From the NCBI GenBank assembly GCA_023473405.1, contig JAMCZD010000361.1, forward strand, positions 1-21,643: 21,643 nucleotides of DNA, given 5' to 3'. Of the stretch, positions 7,683 through 14,644 are shown one piece after another. A program made the position numbers and the translations under genes. A model generated the notes under the pieces. That model saw only the letters and a list, made by a program, of their open reading frames with translations, did no database searches and was not told where the DNA came from. Numbering within the stretch: the stretch's first letter is position 1; the number at the start of each line of letters is the position of its first letter. The stretch comes from Candidatus Omnitrophota bacterium (GTDB taxonomy: Bacteria; Verrucomicrobiota; Verrucomicrobiia; Limisphaerales; UBA1319).

Positions 7683-7723
7683 GAAAATCCGTCGCCTCCG
7701 AGTCTGCTGCATCGCGGATTTTC
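7683..7723. promoter_or_regulatory. Perfect 9-bp inverted repeat in the divergent intergenic region
   Basis: GAAAATCCG (7683-7691) and CGGATTTTC (7715-7723) are perfect inverted copies with a 23-base spacer. They lie in the 277-bp region (7645-7921) between the divergently transcribed four-module protein gene and tatA. The site is 39 bp upstream of the GTG start of the former. It could be an operator for a dimeric regulator, or a hairpin in a leader RNA. I see no confident -35/-10 pair for either gene. Confidence 0.4.
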
Positions 7724-7921
7724 AACCGGCTTCGCGTTGGGCCGGTCGACGCTCGACCGATTTGGAAATTTGCGCCACGGTCATTTCTCAACCAGACATT
7801 CACCTCGCGAGATCGCCCCGTGCCTCATTCTGTCCGCGCTCTGTAGGCTGCCTGCGCGGCCAAAATTTTCCGGCTTTACTAATTTGTGTGCATGCCTTAG
7901 TTTTGCCCAAGCATTTGAATT

Positions 7922-8215
7922 ATGAACGCAATGTTAGCAGGAATGATTGGTGGTTGGGAATTGGTCCTGATTTTGGCGGTGGTATTGGTGTTGTTCGGCG
8001 CCAAGAAACTGCCGGAATTGGCCAAAGGACTGGGGCAAGGAATCAAGGAATTCAAGAAAGCGACGCAGGATGTGACCCAGGAGTTGCAATCGGCAATGGA
8101 CCTCGATTCACCCCCGCCGCCCCCGCGGAAGCTGCCGGCCCAAAACGCCGAGTCCAATCCCTCTTCTCCGATCCAAACCGCCGCGGCCCAATCCCAGATG
8201 CCGCATCAAGACTGA
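7922..8215 (+). CDS. tatA: Sec-independent protein translocase TatA
   Basis: TatA oligomers form the pore of the twin-arginine pathway, which exports folded, often cofactor-bearing proteins across the inner membrane. The 97-residue protein has one N-terminal membrane segment (about residues 11-25, WELVLILAVVLVLF), the family's FG hinge (25-26), the amphipathic helix KKLPELAKGLGQGIKEFKKA, and a proline/glutamine-rich, probably disordered tail. Length and layout are typical. It lies 26 bp before tatC, so the two are very likely co-transcribed. No good Shine-Dalgarno motif precedes ATG 7922; a second in-frame ATG at 7931 is possible. TatA and TatB are hard to separate by sequence. With only one copy here a bifunctional TatA of a TatAC system is plausible, but tatB may lie elsewhere. 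Confidence 0.9.
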   Translation: MNAMLAGMIGGWELVLILAVVLVLFGAKKLPELAKGLGQGIKEFKKATQDVTQELQSAMDLDSPPPPPRKLPAQNAESNPSSPIQTAAAQSQMPHQD

Positions 8216-8241
8216 TTGTTTTTCGACCGCCGTTTTGAACC

Positions 8242-9279
8242 ATGCCAGACGACTCCGAGGTAAAGCGTCCTGAAGAGGAGGAGGACGGTGGCGGAGCCGT
8301 TAAATCGTTTCTCGATCACCTCGAAGACCTCCGCTGGACCATCATCAAGAGCGCAGCCGCCGTTACGGTTGGCATGGTCATCTGCCTGGGGGCAGGCAGC
8401 GTGATCATGGAGTGGCTGCGATGGCCGCTCGAACGAGCGGCGCAAATGAATCCCGGCAAAGGCCAGTACCTGACCCTGCTTCTGGGCACCAATCGTTTGG
8501 GCACCACCAAAATGGAGGGCCATTCGTGGGGTCCGCTCGGACTGGGCAAAGAACAACACCTGGTCTTCCGATTGCTGCCCCGAGTGGACGGCACCAACTT
8601 GAGCCTCGAGTTGGAACGTGTGACCAACCATATCGCCGATATTTTCCCCAAAACGCCGGTTAGTCTTTTCAATCCCAGCCCGACGGGCGGATTCATGGTC
8701 GCCTTTCAACTGGCTATCTATGGCGGCATTGTCCTGGCATCGCCATTCATCCTTTATTACGTGGGATTGTTTATCATGCCCGCCCTGAAACGGAAGGAGA
8801 AGAAGTACCTGTTCCGGGGATTGGGGATTGGCAGTGGACTTTTCTTTTCCGGTGTCGCTTTTTGCTACTTCGTCCTCATGCCGCTGGCCTTGAATGCATC
8901 GCGCATGTATTCGAATTGGCTGGGGATCGGAGCGGACCTGTGGACTGCGGAGCAATACATTGGCTTTGTCTGCAAGTTCATGCTGGGAATGGGTTTGGGA
9001 TTCGAAATGCCGGTCGTGCTGCTGATCCTGGTCAAGATAGGGATTCTGGATTACCAGAAGCTGGCTGGCTTCCGTCGATACATGATCGTGGTGAACCTGT
9101 TGCTGGGAGCGCTGCTGACCACGCCCGAGGTCCTGACTCAAATCATGATGGCGGTGCCTTTGCAGGTTCTTTTTGAGGTCAGCGTCTGGATCGCCTGGTA
9201 TTGGGAGCGCCAGGAGAAGCGGCGGATGGCCACGATGAACTTGTCTCCCGATGTATCCAGGACCAGTCCGCCAGTTTGA
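8242..9279 (+). CDS. tatC: Sec-independent protein translocase TatC with enlarged first periplasmic loop
   Basis: TatC is the six-helix membrane receptor for twin-arginine signal peptides. Seen here are the N-terminal HLEDLR motif (26-31; many homologues have H-L-x-E-L-R, so the acidic residue is Asp), WPLERA after helix 1, SPFILYYVG and PALKRKEKK with the conserved Glu186, FEMPV with Glu255 (matching the conserved FEVP Glu), and TTPEVLTQ (TPPD in E. coli) before the last helix. At 345 aa it is much longer than E. coli TatC (258). About 65 extra residues lie between helices 1 and 2 (about 70-148), and both ends are charged. The loop is expected in the periplasm next to the signal-peptide site. 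It pairs with tatA immediately upstream. Confidence 0.95.
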   Translation: MPDDSEVKRPEEEEDGGGAVKSFLDHLEDLRWTIIKSAAAVTVGMVICLGAGSVIMEWLRWPLERAAQMNPGKGQYLTLLLGTNRLGTTKMEGHSWGPLGLGKEQHLVFRLLPRVDGTNLSLELERVTNHIADIFPKTPVSLFNPSPTGGFMVAFQLAIYGGIVLASPFILYYVGLFIMPALKRKEKKYLFRGLGIGSGLFFSGVAFCYFVLMPLALNASRMYSNWLGIGADLWTAEQYIGFVCKFMLGMGLGFEMPVVLLILVKIGILDYQKLAGFRRYMIVVNLLLGALLTTPEVLTQIMMAVPLQVLFEVSVWIAWYWERQEKRRMATMNLSPDVSRTSPPV

Positions 9280-9341
9280 TGAATTGCCGCTTTACAAACC
9301 GCTGGTTTCGATTAGTCTTCAACCACTGATACGTAACGAAT

Positions 9342-9782
9342 ATGCGAACTGCCACTAGCCTCACCTTAGTAGCCGCTACCCTGTGCATTCTATCCGTCGG
9401 TTGCACCGGCCCGGACAAGAAACTGGGCCGCGGACTCCGCGACGCCACTGAATTTGTTCAAATGGGCCAACTCCGCCGTTGCGTGGAACAAACAGCGATT
9501 TGGGACGGGCCGGATATTGGGTATACGACCGGTTTTGTTCGGGGTATGGACCTTAGCTTGGCGCGCACCCTGCGGGGGGCTTACGAAATCGCCACCTTCC
9601 CAGTCCCGCCTTATGGCCCCATCTGCACCAACGTGATCAGCGCCGAACCGGTTTATCCGGACAACTACCTACCCGGTTTGCTTGCTGATCCCACCTTCGG
9701 GACCGACAGCAACCTCGGCTTTTCCGGAGGCGATGTCTTTCCGTTTTCTCCGGGAAGCCGCTTCCGCATCTTCAATTTTTAA
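9342..9782 (+). CDS. Small lipoprotein resembling the exosortase-associated TIGR04073 family
   Basis: The 146-residue product has a lipoprotein signal peptide with lipobox LSVGC (cysteine 21), so it should be lipid-anchored. The mature part contains KLGRGLRDATEF, GFVRGMDLSLARTLRGAYEIATFPVPPY, and a late EPVYPDNYLPGLL segment. From memory, the pattern of KLGRGL.N near the start and R...GAYE..TFP..P later matches TIGR04073, a small family noted in genomes with exosortase sorting systems. I could not run the model, so the family call is tentative. Function is unknown. It lies between tatC and ispE on the same strand, with gaps of 62 and 45 bp, and has no clear Shine-Dalgarno motif. Confidence 0.7.
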   Translation: MRTATSLTLVAATLCILSVGCTGPDKKLGRGLRDATEFVQMGQLRRCVEQTAIWDGPDIGYTTGFVRGMDLSLARTLRGAYEIATFPVPPYGPICTNVISAEPVYPDNYLPGLLADPTFGTDSNLGFSGGDVFPFSPGSRFRIFNF

Positions 9783-9827
9783 TTTGCGGCGTAGGCGCAT
9801 CAGGGGGGAAGAGCGGGAAAGGCTCTC

Positions 9828-10718
9828 ATGACCCTCGAATGCCAGTCCCCCTGCAAGATCAATTTGCTGCTCAATATACTGGGCAAGCGGACTGACGGCT
9901 ATCACGAAGTCGAGACCGTTTTGTATCCCGTTTTCTTTTGCGACCGGTTGCATTTCGAAAAGGGCGGCCAAGGCATCCAATTCTCCTGCACTCATCCCGA
10001 TCTGCCTGCTGATTCGACCAACCTGGTCTGGCGGGCGGCATCGCTTTTCTTGCAGGCAACACGGCCTGGGAACGGTATCCGAATTCACCTGGAAAAGAAT
10101 ATTCCACTCGGCGCCGGCTTGGGCGGCGGGAGCAGCAATGCCGCCACTACATTGTTGGCGTTGAACGACTTGTTCGATCATCCCATGACCGAGCCTCAGT
10201 TGCGTGCCATGGCGCGCGATTTGGGGGCTGATGTCCCGTTCTTCTTGCAGAATAAACCGGCACTGGGAACCGGACGCGGCGAACAAATTGCGCCCATCGA
10301 ATGCTTCCCGGCATTGCGTAATGCGCATTTGCTCCTTATCCATCCAGGCTTCGGCATTTCGACCGCCTGGGCTTACCAGCAGCTCGCGCGTTTTCCGGGG
10401 GCGTTCAACGGCGAACCGGGACGCGCCCGCCGGCTTATCGCGCTACTGGAATCGGGTGATTTGACCTCCGCCGGACCGGCCTTTTACAACGCGCTGGAAG
10501 CCCCGGCATTCGCCAAGTACCCCATCCTCGCCTTGTTCCAGGAGTCATTGCAGGACCACGGGGCCGCGGTGGCACGAATGTCCGGGAGTGGTTCCACCAT
10601 TTTTGCCATCTTCGATTCCGAGGCGCGATTGGAGGAAGGCGTTCATCAATTCAAACGCAAGTTTGACGATCATTTTTGGATGCGAACACTCCCCTTGCAA
10701 ATTGGCCCCCGGCAATAG
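9828..10718 (+). CDS. ispE: 4-diphosphocytidyl-2-C-methyl-D-erythritol kinase
   Basis: IspE phosphorylates CDP-methylerythritol using ATP, the fourth step of the MEP route to isoprenoid precursors, in the cytosol. The 296-residue protein has the early KINLLLNILGKRTDGYHEVETV block (10-31, with the conserved Lys10), the GHMP kinase ATP loop PLGAGLGGGSSNAA (93-106), the LGADVPFF segment with catalytic Asp135, and a C-terminal MSGSGSTIFAIF glycine motif. Length is normal. A GGGAAAGG tract 7 bases before ATG 9828 can act as ribosome binding site; it lies in the loop of a short AGAGC/GCTCT hairpin (9810-9826), a possible but weak control element. It is the last gene of the plus-strand run that begins with tatA. 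Confidence 0.97.
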   Translation: MTLECQSPCKINLLLNILGKRTDGYHEVETVLYPVFFCDRLHFEKGGQGIQFSCTHPDLPADSTNLVWRAASLFLQATRPGNGIRIHLEKNIPLGAGLGGGSSNAATTLLALNDLFDHPMTEPQLRAMARDLGADVPFFLQNKPALGTGRGEQIAPIECFPALRNAHLLLIHPGFGISTAWAYQQLARFPGAFNGEPGRARRLIALLESGDLTSAGPAFYNALEAPAFAKYPILALFQESLQDHGAAVARMSGSGSTIFAIFDSEARLEEGVHQFKRKFDDHFWMRTLPLQIGPRQ

Positions 10719-10733
10719 CCGCGCCGGTCGGGG

Positions 10734-10745
10734 GGCAAATTTGCC
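10734..10745. other. Perfect 12-bp palindrome between convergent genes
   Basis: GGCAAATTTGCC is self-complementary and sits in the 85-bp gap between the convergent ispE and radical SAM genes. It could be a protein-binding site. With no loop and no T-run it is a poor terminator, and it may be chance. Nothing else is evident in the gap. Confidence 0.25.
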
Positions 10746-10803
10746 TGGAGCGTGCTCTATCCCACAGCCTGGGGAATTACACCTGGTTCTAAAAGTTGAT
10801 CCG

Positions 10804-11685
10804 TCAGGGGAAAGTGAGAACGGTGAGGCCGGTCTTTTGCCGGATGACGTCGGCCAAGGCATCTAATTCGGCCAGGGTGAGCCGATGGGCGAACGGTTCG
10901 GGAGTGGGCCGCGCGACAGTGTAGGCATGGACCTCCTTGATCCGTCCACCGTCGTGAACGATATGGTTAAGCCGATCGCAATAGGCCTCCAGTTCGGCGG
11001 TGGGAATGATTTGCTGATCGACCCTTAGAAAAAGGGTTTGGATTATGATGGGACGTTTGCGGGCAGCGATGAGGAGGTTTTGCAGGATACGTTCGAACTG
11101 GACGTGGCTGCGGTTAATCAGGTGGAAATAGGCCTCGGTGCCGGCATCGAGTTTGGCCCAGATTTCGCCCTGGTTGGCGTCCAGCAACGCGAGTCCCTCC
11201 TGGACGTCGGCTTTGTCCAGACCGGTAGCGTTGGTGATAAGGACGATTTTTGTCTGGTCCAACCGCTCGGAACGTTTGACAGCGGCGACTTCCTGGACAC
11301 ACCGGGCGAAGTTGTGGACCAAAGTAGGTTCGCCATCCCCGCTAAAGGCGATGTCCCGGATAATTTGGGCAAGGCCTGGCACTTCTTTGAACCGAGGGTC
11401 ATCGGCCAGGCCGCCCTTCTGAACGAATTGAATCATGGCCAGCAATTCCTGGCGCATTTGTCCCAGGGCAAGGCGCGAGACAGTGGCCGGCACTCGCCGG
11501 TCAACCTCGCAATAGACGCAGTCAAAATTGCATACCTTGTCCGGATTCAAGTTGATCCCGATGGATAGGCCGCGCGAGCGTCGGGAAATGACCGGGTAAA
11601 CGAAGGCAAAGCCGGAAAAATGCCGGCTGTGGTCCTGGACAAGGACGAGGTTATTTTTTATTTGGACGGGATCGTTGGACAGCAT
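10804..11685 (-). CDS. Radical SAM protein of unknown substrate
   Basis: Radical SAM enzymes use a 4Fe-4S cluster and S-adenosylmethionine to start radical chemistry. The cluster motif C-x3-C-x2-C is present as CNFDCVYC (Cys52, 56, 59), preceded by GLSIGINLNPDKV. Later AFSGDGEPTL fits the SAM-binding 'GGEP' position, and KIVLITNATGL and EIWAKLDAGTEAYFHLINR follow the pattern of the TIM-barrel core. At 293 aa there is room for the barrel and little else. The layout resembles the COG0731 group, related to wyosine-base enzymes, widely seen as uncharacterised proteins in bacteria. The substrate is not predictable. It starts only 9 bp after fabI on the same strand, suggesting co-transcription. Confidence 0.88.
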   Translation of the reverse strand: MLSNDPVQIKNNLVLVQDHSRHFSGFAFVYPVISRRSRGLSIGINLNPDKVCNFDCVYCEVDRRVPATVSRLALGQMRQELLAMIQFVQKGGLADDPRFKEVPGLAQIIRDIAFSGDGEPTLVHNFARCVQEVAAVKRSERLDQTKIVLITNATGLDKADVQEGLALLDANQGEIWAKLDAGTEAYFHLINRSHVQFERILQNLLIAARKRPIIIQTLFLRVDQQIIPTAELEAYCDRLNHIVHDGGRIKEVHAYTVARPTPEPFAHRLTLAELDALADVIRQKTGLTVLTFP

Positions 11686-11694
11686 AGAGCCGGA

Positions 11695-12465
11695 TTACAT
11701 GCCCATGATTTGATAGCCGCAATCGACGTAGATCACTTGACCGGTAATGGCCGCCGCACCGTCGCTGGCCAGAAAAGCGCCGGTGGCCCCCAATTCAGCA
11801 GGCAACACGTTGCGTTCGAGCGGGGCGTGAGTTTCGTAGTGCTGCAGCATCTGGCTGAAACCGGAAACGCCGCGAGCAGCCAGGGTGTTTACCGGGCCCG
11901 CGCTGAGGCAATTGACCCGGATTTTGCGGGGGCCCAGGTCATAAGCCAGATAGCGGGTGGCGGCTTCGAGAGCGGCCTTGGCAACGCCCATGACGTTGTA
12001 ATGAGGGATCACCTTCTCGGCACCATAATAACTCATGGCGAGGATGCTGCCGCCGGACGTCATGAGCGGCACGGCGGCGCGCGCCAAGGCAACGAGCGAG
12101 AAGGCGCTGATATCCATGGCAATGCGAAACGCCTCGCGGCGGGTGTCCACAAACCGCCCTTCCAAGGCGTCTTTGGGAGCAAAGGCAACCGAGTGAAGCA
12201 ACAAGTCCAATCGGCCGAATTCCTTCTTGATGGTGGCGAAAACGCTGTTGATCTCCTCGTCTTTGGTCACGTCGCACGGCAGCAGAATGGCGTCAGCCCC
12301 GAAGGTTCGCGCGAGTTCTTCGACGTTTTCTCTGAGGCGATCGCCCTGGTAAGTGAAGGCGAGCCGGGCGCCGGCCTGGTGCCAGGCCTGGGCGATAGCC
12401 CAGGCGATGGAGCGTTTGTTGGCCACTCCGAAAACAATGCCGGTCTTATTTGCCAGGAAAGACAT
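11695..12465 (-). CDS. fabI: Enoyl-[acyl-carrier-protein] reductase (NADH), FabI type
   Basis: FabI reduces trans-2-enoyl-ACP in the last step of each fatty-acid elongation round. The short-chain dehydrogenase fold shows the N-terminal nucleotide motif GIVFGVANKRSIAWAIA (9-25), CDVTKDE (64-70), the HSVAFAPK segment (91-98), and the catalytic pair Tyr156 and Lys163 in YNVMGVAK, with the Y-x6-K spacing of FabI rather than Y-x3-K. SAGPVNTLAARGV follows, a loop that forms part of the triclosan-binding region in FabI. Length (256 aa) is typical. The end has VDCGYQIMGM, with Cys where most homologues have Gly. The start is ATG 12465. It leads a two-gene unit with the radical SAM gene. Confidence 0.97.
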   Translation of the reverse strand: MSFLANKTGIVFGVANKRSIAWAIAQAWHQAGARLAFTYQGDRLRENVEELARTFGADAILLPCDVTKDEEINSVFATIKKEFGRLDLLLHSVAFAPKDALEGRFVDTRREAFRIAMDISAFSLVALARAAVPLMTSGGSILAMSYYGAEKVIPHYNVMGVAKAALEAATRYLAYDLGPRKIRVNCLSAGPVNTLAARGVSGFSQMLQHYETHAPLERNVLPAELGATGAFLASDGAAAITGQVIYVDCGYQIMGM

Positions 12466-12532
12466 ACTTATATCGAGCGAGACGCGTCCAACCGCTCGTT
12501 CAGCCGCGCGCGTCCCGGTTAAAATAACATAA

Positions 12533-13777
12533 TCACAGCCGAGTGAAAGCAGTAGGAGGATTCCCGGTGGATGACAAGGGCGAATGTAATTCCGGGCCGT
12601 GCCGGTGCGCGATCCGAATGGTTCCGATCAATGTCCCGCCCATGAGCAACAACGCGCTGACCGCCCAGGCTCCCGCGTAAGCGGAATCGGGGAAGAGGCA
12701 AATTGCAGCGGCGCCCACGGCTGGACCGGCAAAGATGCCGGCGCCCACGGCGGACTCGTGAACGCCCCCGTAGTCGCCCTTGGTCTCGCCTACATCCATG
12801 GAATAGAAGAGCGACGAGTAGTAAATCAGGCCGACCGCCAGGCCAAAAAGGATTTGGGTTAGGATGAGCAACCATAGGAGTGGCACGAGGAGCAACAGCA
12901 GGAAACTGGCGATCAGCAAGGCATAGGATGCAAACAGCCATCGCACCCGGTAATGCCAACCGGGCCACCACCACAATCCAACAAAGGCCAGCAAACGGGC
13001 GAAAAACCATATCGAACAGAGTATCCCCGCCCACGTAATGGAGAGGCCCAGTCGCGAGGCCAGGGTCGGTATCAGGGCGATCACGGTGTTAATGGCCATG
13101 TAGGCAAACGGATTGGCAGCCCACGCCATGCGCATGAATGCCTTCGGGCTCGTGCGGCCTTTCTGTGACCACTGAGGGGCGGACGTCGAGACCGGCAAAG
13201 GACCGGCGATTGCCTCAGGCGGTTCGTAAATTGCGATACGTTCGAGCAGGAAGAGTTGAAGCAGGTGCAGGGCGGCCGGCAGCCAGAACAGGCTCGCCAT
13301 GCCCAGGTAATGAATCAACAGGCCCCCGCAGAAATAGGCGACGGCGGAACCGCTGGCCCACACTACATTGTAAATCCCCAGCATCCGTGACAGACCTGCG
13401 GCGGCGTGATTCTCGCTGATGAGGGCTTCCAGCGGAGGCCAGGTGAAGCACATGCCGATGCTCCAAACCACCATGATCAGGCAATGTCCCGCCTGCGTCC
13501 GGACTTGTGTTCCGGCGGCCAATGACAAGGCCATAACGGCGAAGCCGAGGCGGAGAGCCCGGAAATAGCCGGACCGCTGGCCCAACCGTCCGCCGAACCA
13601 GGCGCCGAACATGTAGACGAACCCGTTCAAGGCGGCCAGGCCGAGGTTGCTCGCGTTGCCGAAACCAAAGCGCGAGTGCATCAGGAAGAAGAGGTAATTG
13701 AAGTAAAAGGAGGTCGCAAAGGCATTAATGCCTGCCAAGACGAAACAGCCGAGTTGGCGTTTGTTGAGCGATCTCAT
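12533..13777 (-). CDS. Major facilitator superfamily transporter (12 TM)
   Basis: This is a polytopic membrane protein with about 12 hydrophobic segments in two six-helix halves joined by a polar loop near IYEPPEAIAGP…SQKGRTSPKAF. The loop after helix 2 carries GGRLGQRSGYFRALRLG, which fits the MFS A-motif (G-x3-D/G-R-x-G-x-R). The substrate cannot be inferred. I chose ATG 13777 (MRSLNKRQLGCFVLAG) because helix 1 starts soon after; the frame is open to a start at 13843 that would add 22 polar residues. It is rich in Trp, Leu and Phe in the second half. It precedes fabI on the same strand by 67 bp and may belong to that unit. Confidence 0.88.
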   Translation of the reverse strand: MRSLNKRQLGCFVLAGINAFATSFYFNYLFFLMHSRFGFGNASNLGLAALNGFVYMFGAWFGGRLGQRSGYFRALRLGFAVMALSLAAGTQVRTQAGHCLIMVVWSIGMCFTWPPLEALISENHAAAGLSRMLGIYNVVWASGSAVAYFCGGLLIHYLGMASLFWLPAALHLLQLFLLERIAIYEPPEAIAGPLPVSTSAPQWSQKGRTSPKAFMRMAWAANPFAYMAINTVIALIPTLASRLGLSITWAGILCSIWFFARLLAFVGLWWWPGWHYRVRWLFASYALLIASFLLLLLVPLLWLLILTQILFGLAVGLIYYSSLFYSMDVGETKGDYGGVHESAVGAGIFAGPAVGAAAICLFPDSAYAGAWAVSALLLMGGTLIGTIRIAHRHGPELHSPLSSTGNPPTAFTRL

Positions 13778-13929
13778 TGGAGTCAGCGGGGGGCGGGCCG
13801 AATTGATGGTGAAAGAGGTAATTGGATTAGCCAATTTGTCCACGGACAGGCCTCATGAATCCCTCGGCCGCAGAGCCAAAGGACGGTGAGTTCAAATCCT
13901 GATTGGAGCGTGGGCGTTAAGGCGAGGAT

Positions 13930-14454
13930 TCAATAATCGTATAACCCGCTATCGCGTGAATATCCGCCGGCATAGCCTCCACCGTAATCGCCCATTTCGT
14001 CTTCTCCTTCCGGCCCACCCATGAAATCGCCCAGCACATCGCCCATGTCCGCCTCGATTTTTTCCGGGTCTTCTCCGGCTTCCAAGCGTTTGATGGCTAC
14101 ATCCAGCTCTTTGGGCATGGTTTGTTCGGGCAGGATATCTTTCATTTTGCGCATCATGTAGGCCATGTGTTTGGGATTGTTTTCGTCCAGATAAGCCATG
14201 TCCCGTTCCATCTCGTTCATGGCGCGCATGACTCGCGGATCGTCGATGTCGGGCATCGGAGGCTCATCGCCGGCGGTCTCGGGTTTGGCTGCCGGTTCCT
14301 TCAAGCCGCGCGGCGTTGCAAAGCCGCTAACCTGCTTGACCATACGCGGGTTGCCGCATTTCGGGCAAACCGGCGAGCGGTCTGGTCGAATGCGCTTGGA
14401 AAAAAAATTGAATATGATCCGGCATTGCGGACAGGCAAATTCATAGATTGGCAT
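13930..14454 (-). CDS. FmdB-family zinc-ribbon protein with long acidic, Gly/Tyr-rich tail
   Basis: The start MPIYEFACPQC is typical of the FmdB family of putative regulatory zinc ribbons. Four cysteines (C8, C11, C30, C33, as CPQC and CPKC) can bind one zinc ion. ATG 14454 is preceded 6 bases upstream by AAGGA, which settles the start against a TTG six bases further upstream. Most family members are 70-110 residues. This one has 174, with a central charged helical region (RVMRAMNEMERDMAYLDENNPKHMAYMMRKMKDILP) and a tail rich in Gly, Asp and Tyr ending in GLYDY. Related longer forms are seen in Planctomycetes and Verrucomicrobia, by memory only. Exact role unknown. Confidence 0.85.
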   Translation of the reverse strand: MPIYEFACPQCRIIFNFFSKRIRPDRSPVCPKCGNPRMVKQVSGFATPRGLKEPAAKPETAGDEPPMPDIDDPRVMRAMNEMERDMAYLDENNPKHMAYMMRKMKDILPEQTMPKELDVAIKRLEAGEDPEKIEADMGDVLGDFMGGPEGEDEMGDYGGGYAGGYSRDSGLYDY

Positions 14455-14644
14455 AAGCAATCCTTACTTCAGGATAATCTCTCAAATTGTCCGGGAAAAT
14501 GCAATCCTGAATTCGTTTTACCTTCGAACGCCACCCAGCCTTGTGCCGCCAGGGTGGCGGCGGCGGCAAACGATTGGTTTGATTCGCCGCGTGGACGAAG
14601 AAAAAGCTTCGCGCTTCGGGGCTTGAACCGCGATATTTCCCGCC

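Noticed and set aside
11620..12522. Plus-strand open frame (300 codons) opposite fabI
   Set aside because: It is the antisense of fabI, whose catalytic residues and family-wide motifs are all on the minus strand.
13880..13905. tRNA-like T-loop (GTTCAAATCC)
   Set aside because: The flanking five-base arms do not pair, and no acceptor stem or anticodon arm can be built around it.
14605..14640. tRNA-like T-loop on the minus strand (GGTTCAAGCC)
   Set aside because: The arm fails to pair beyond the loop and there is no cloverleaf upstream.
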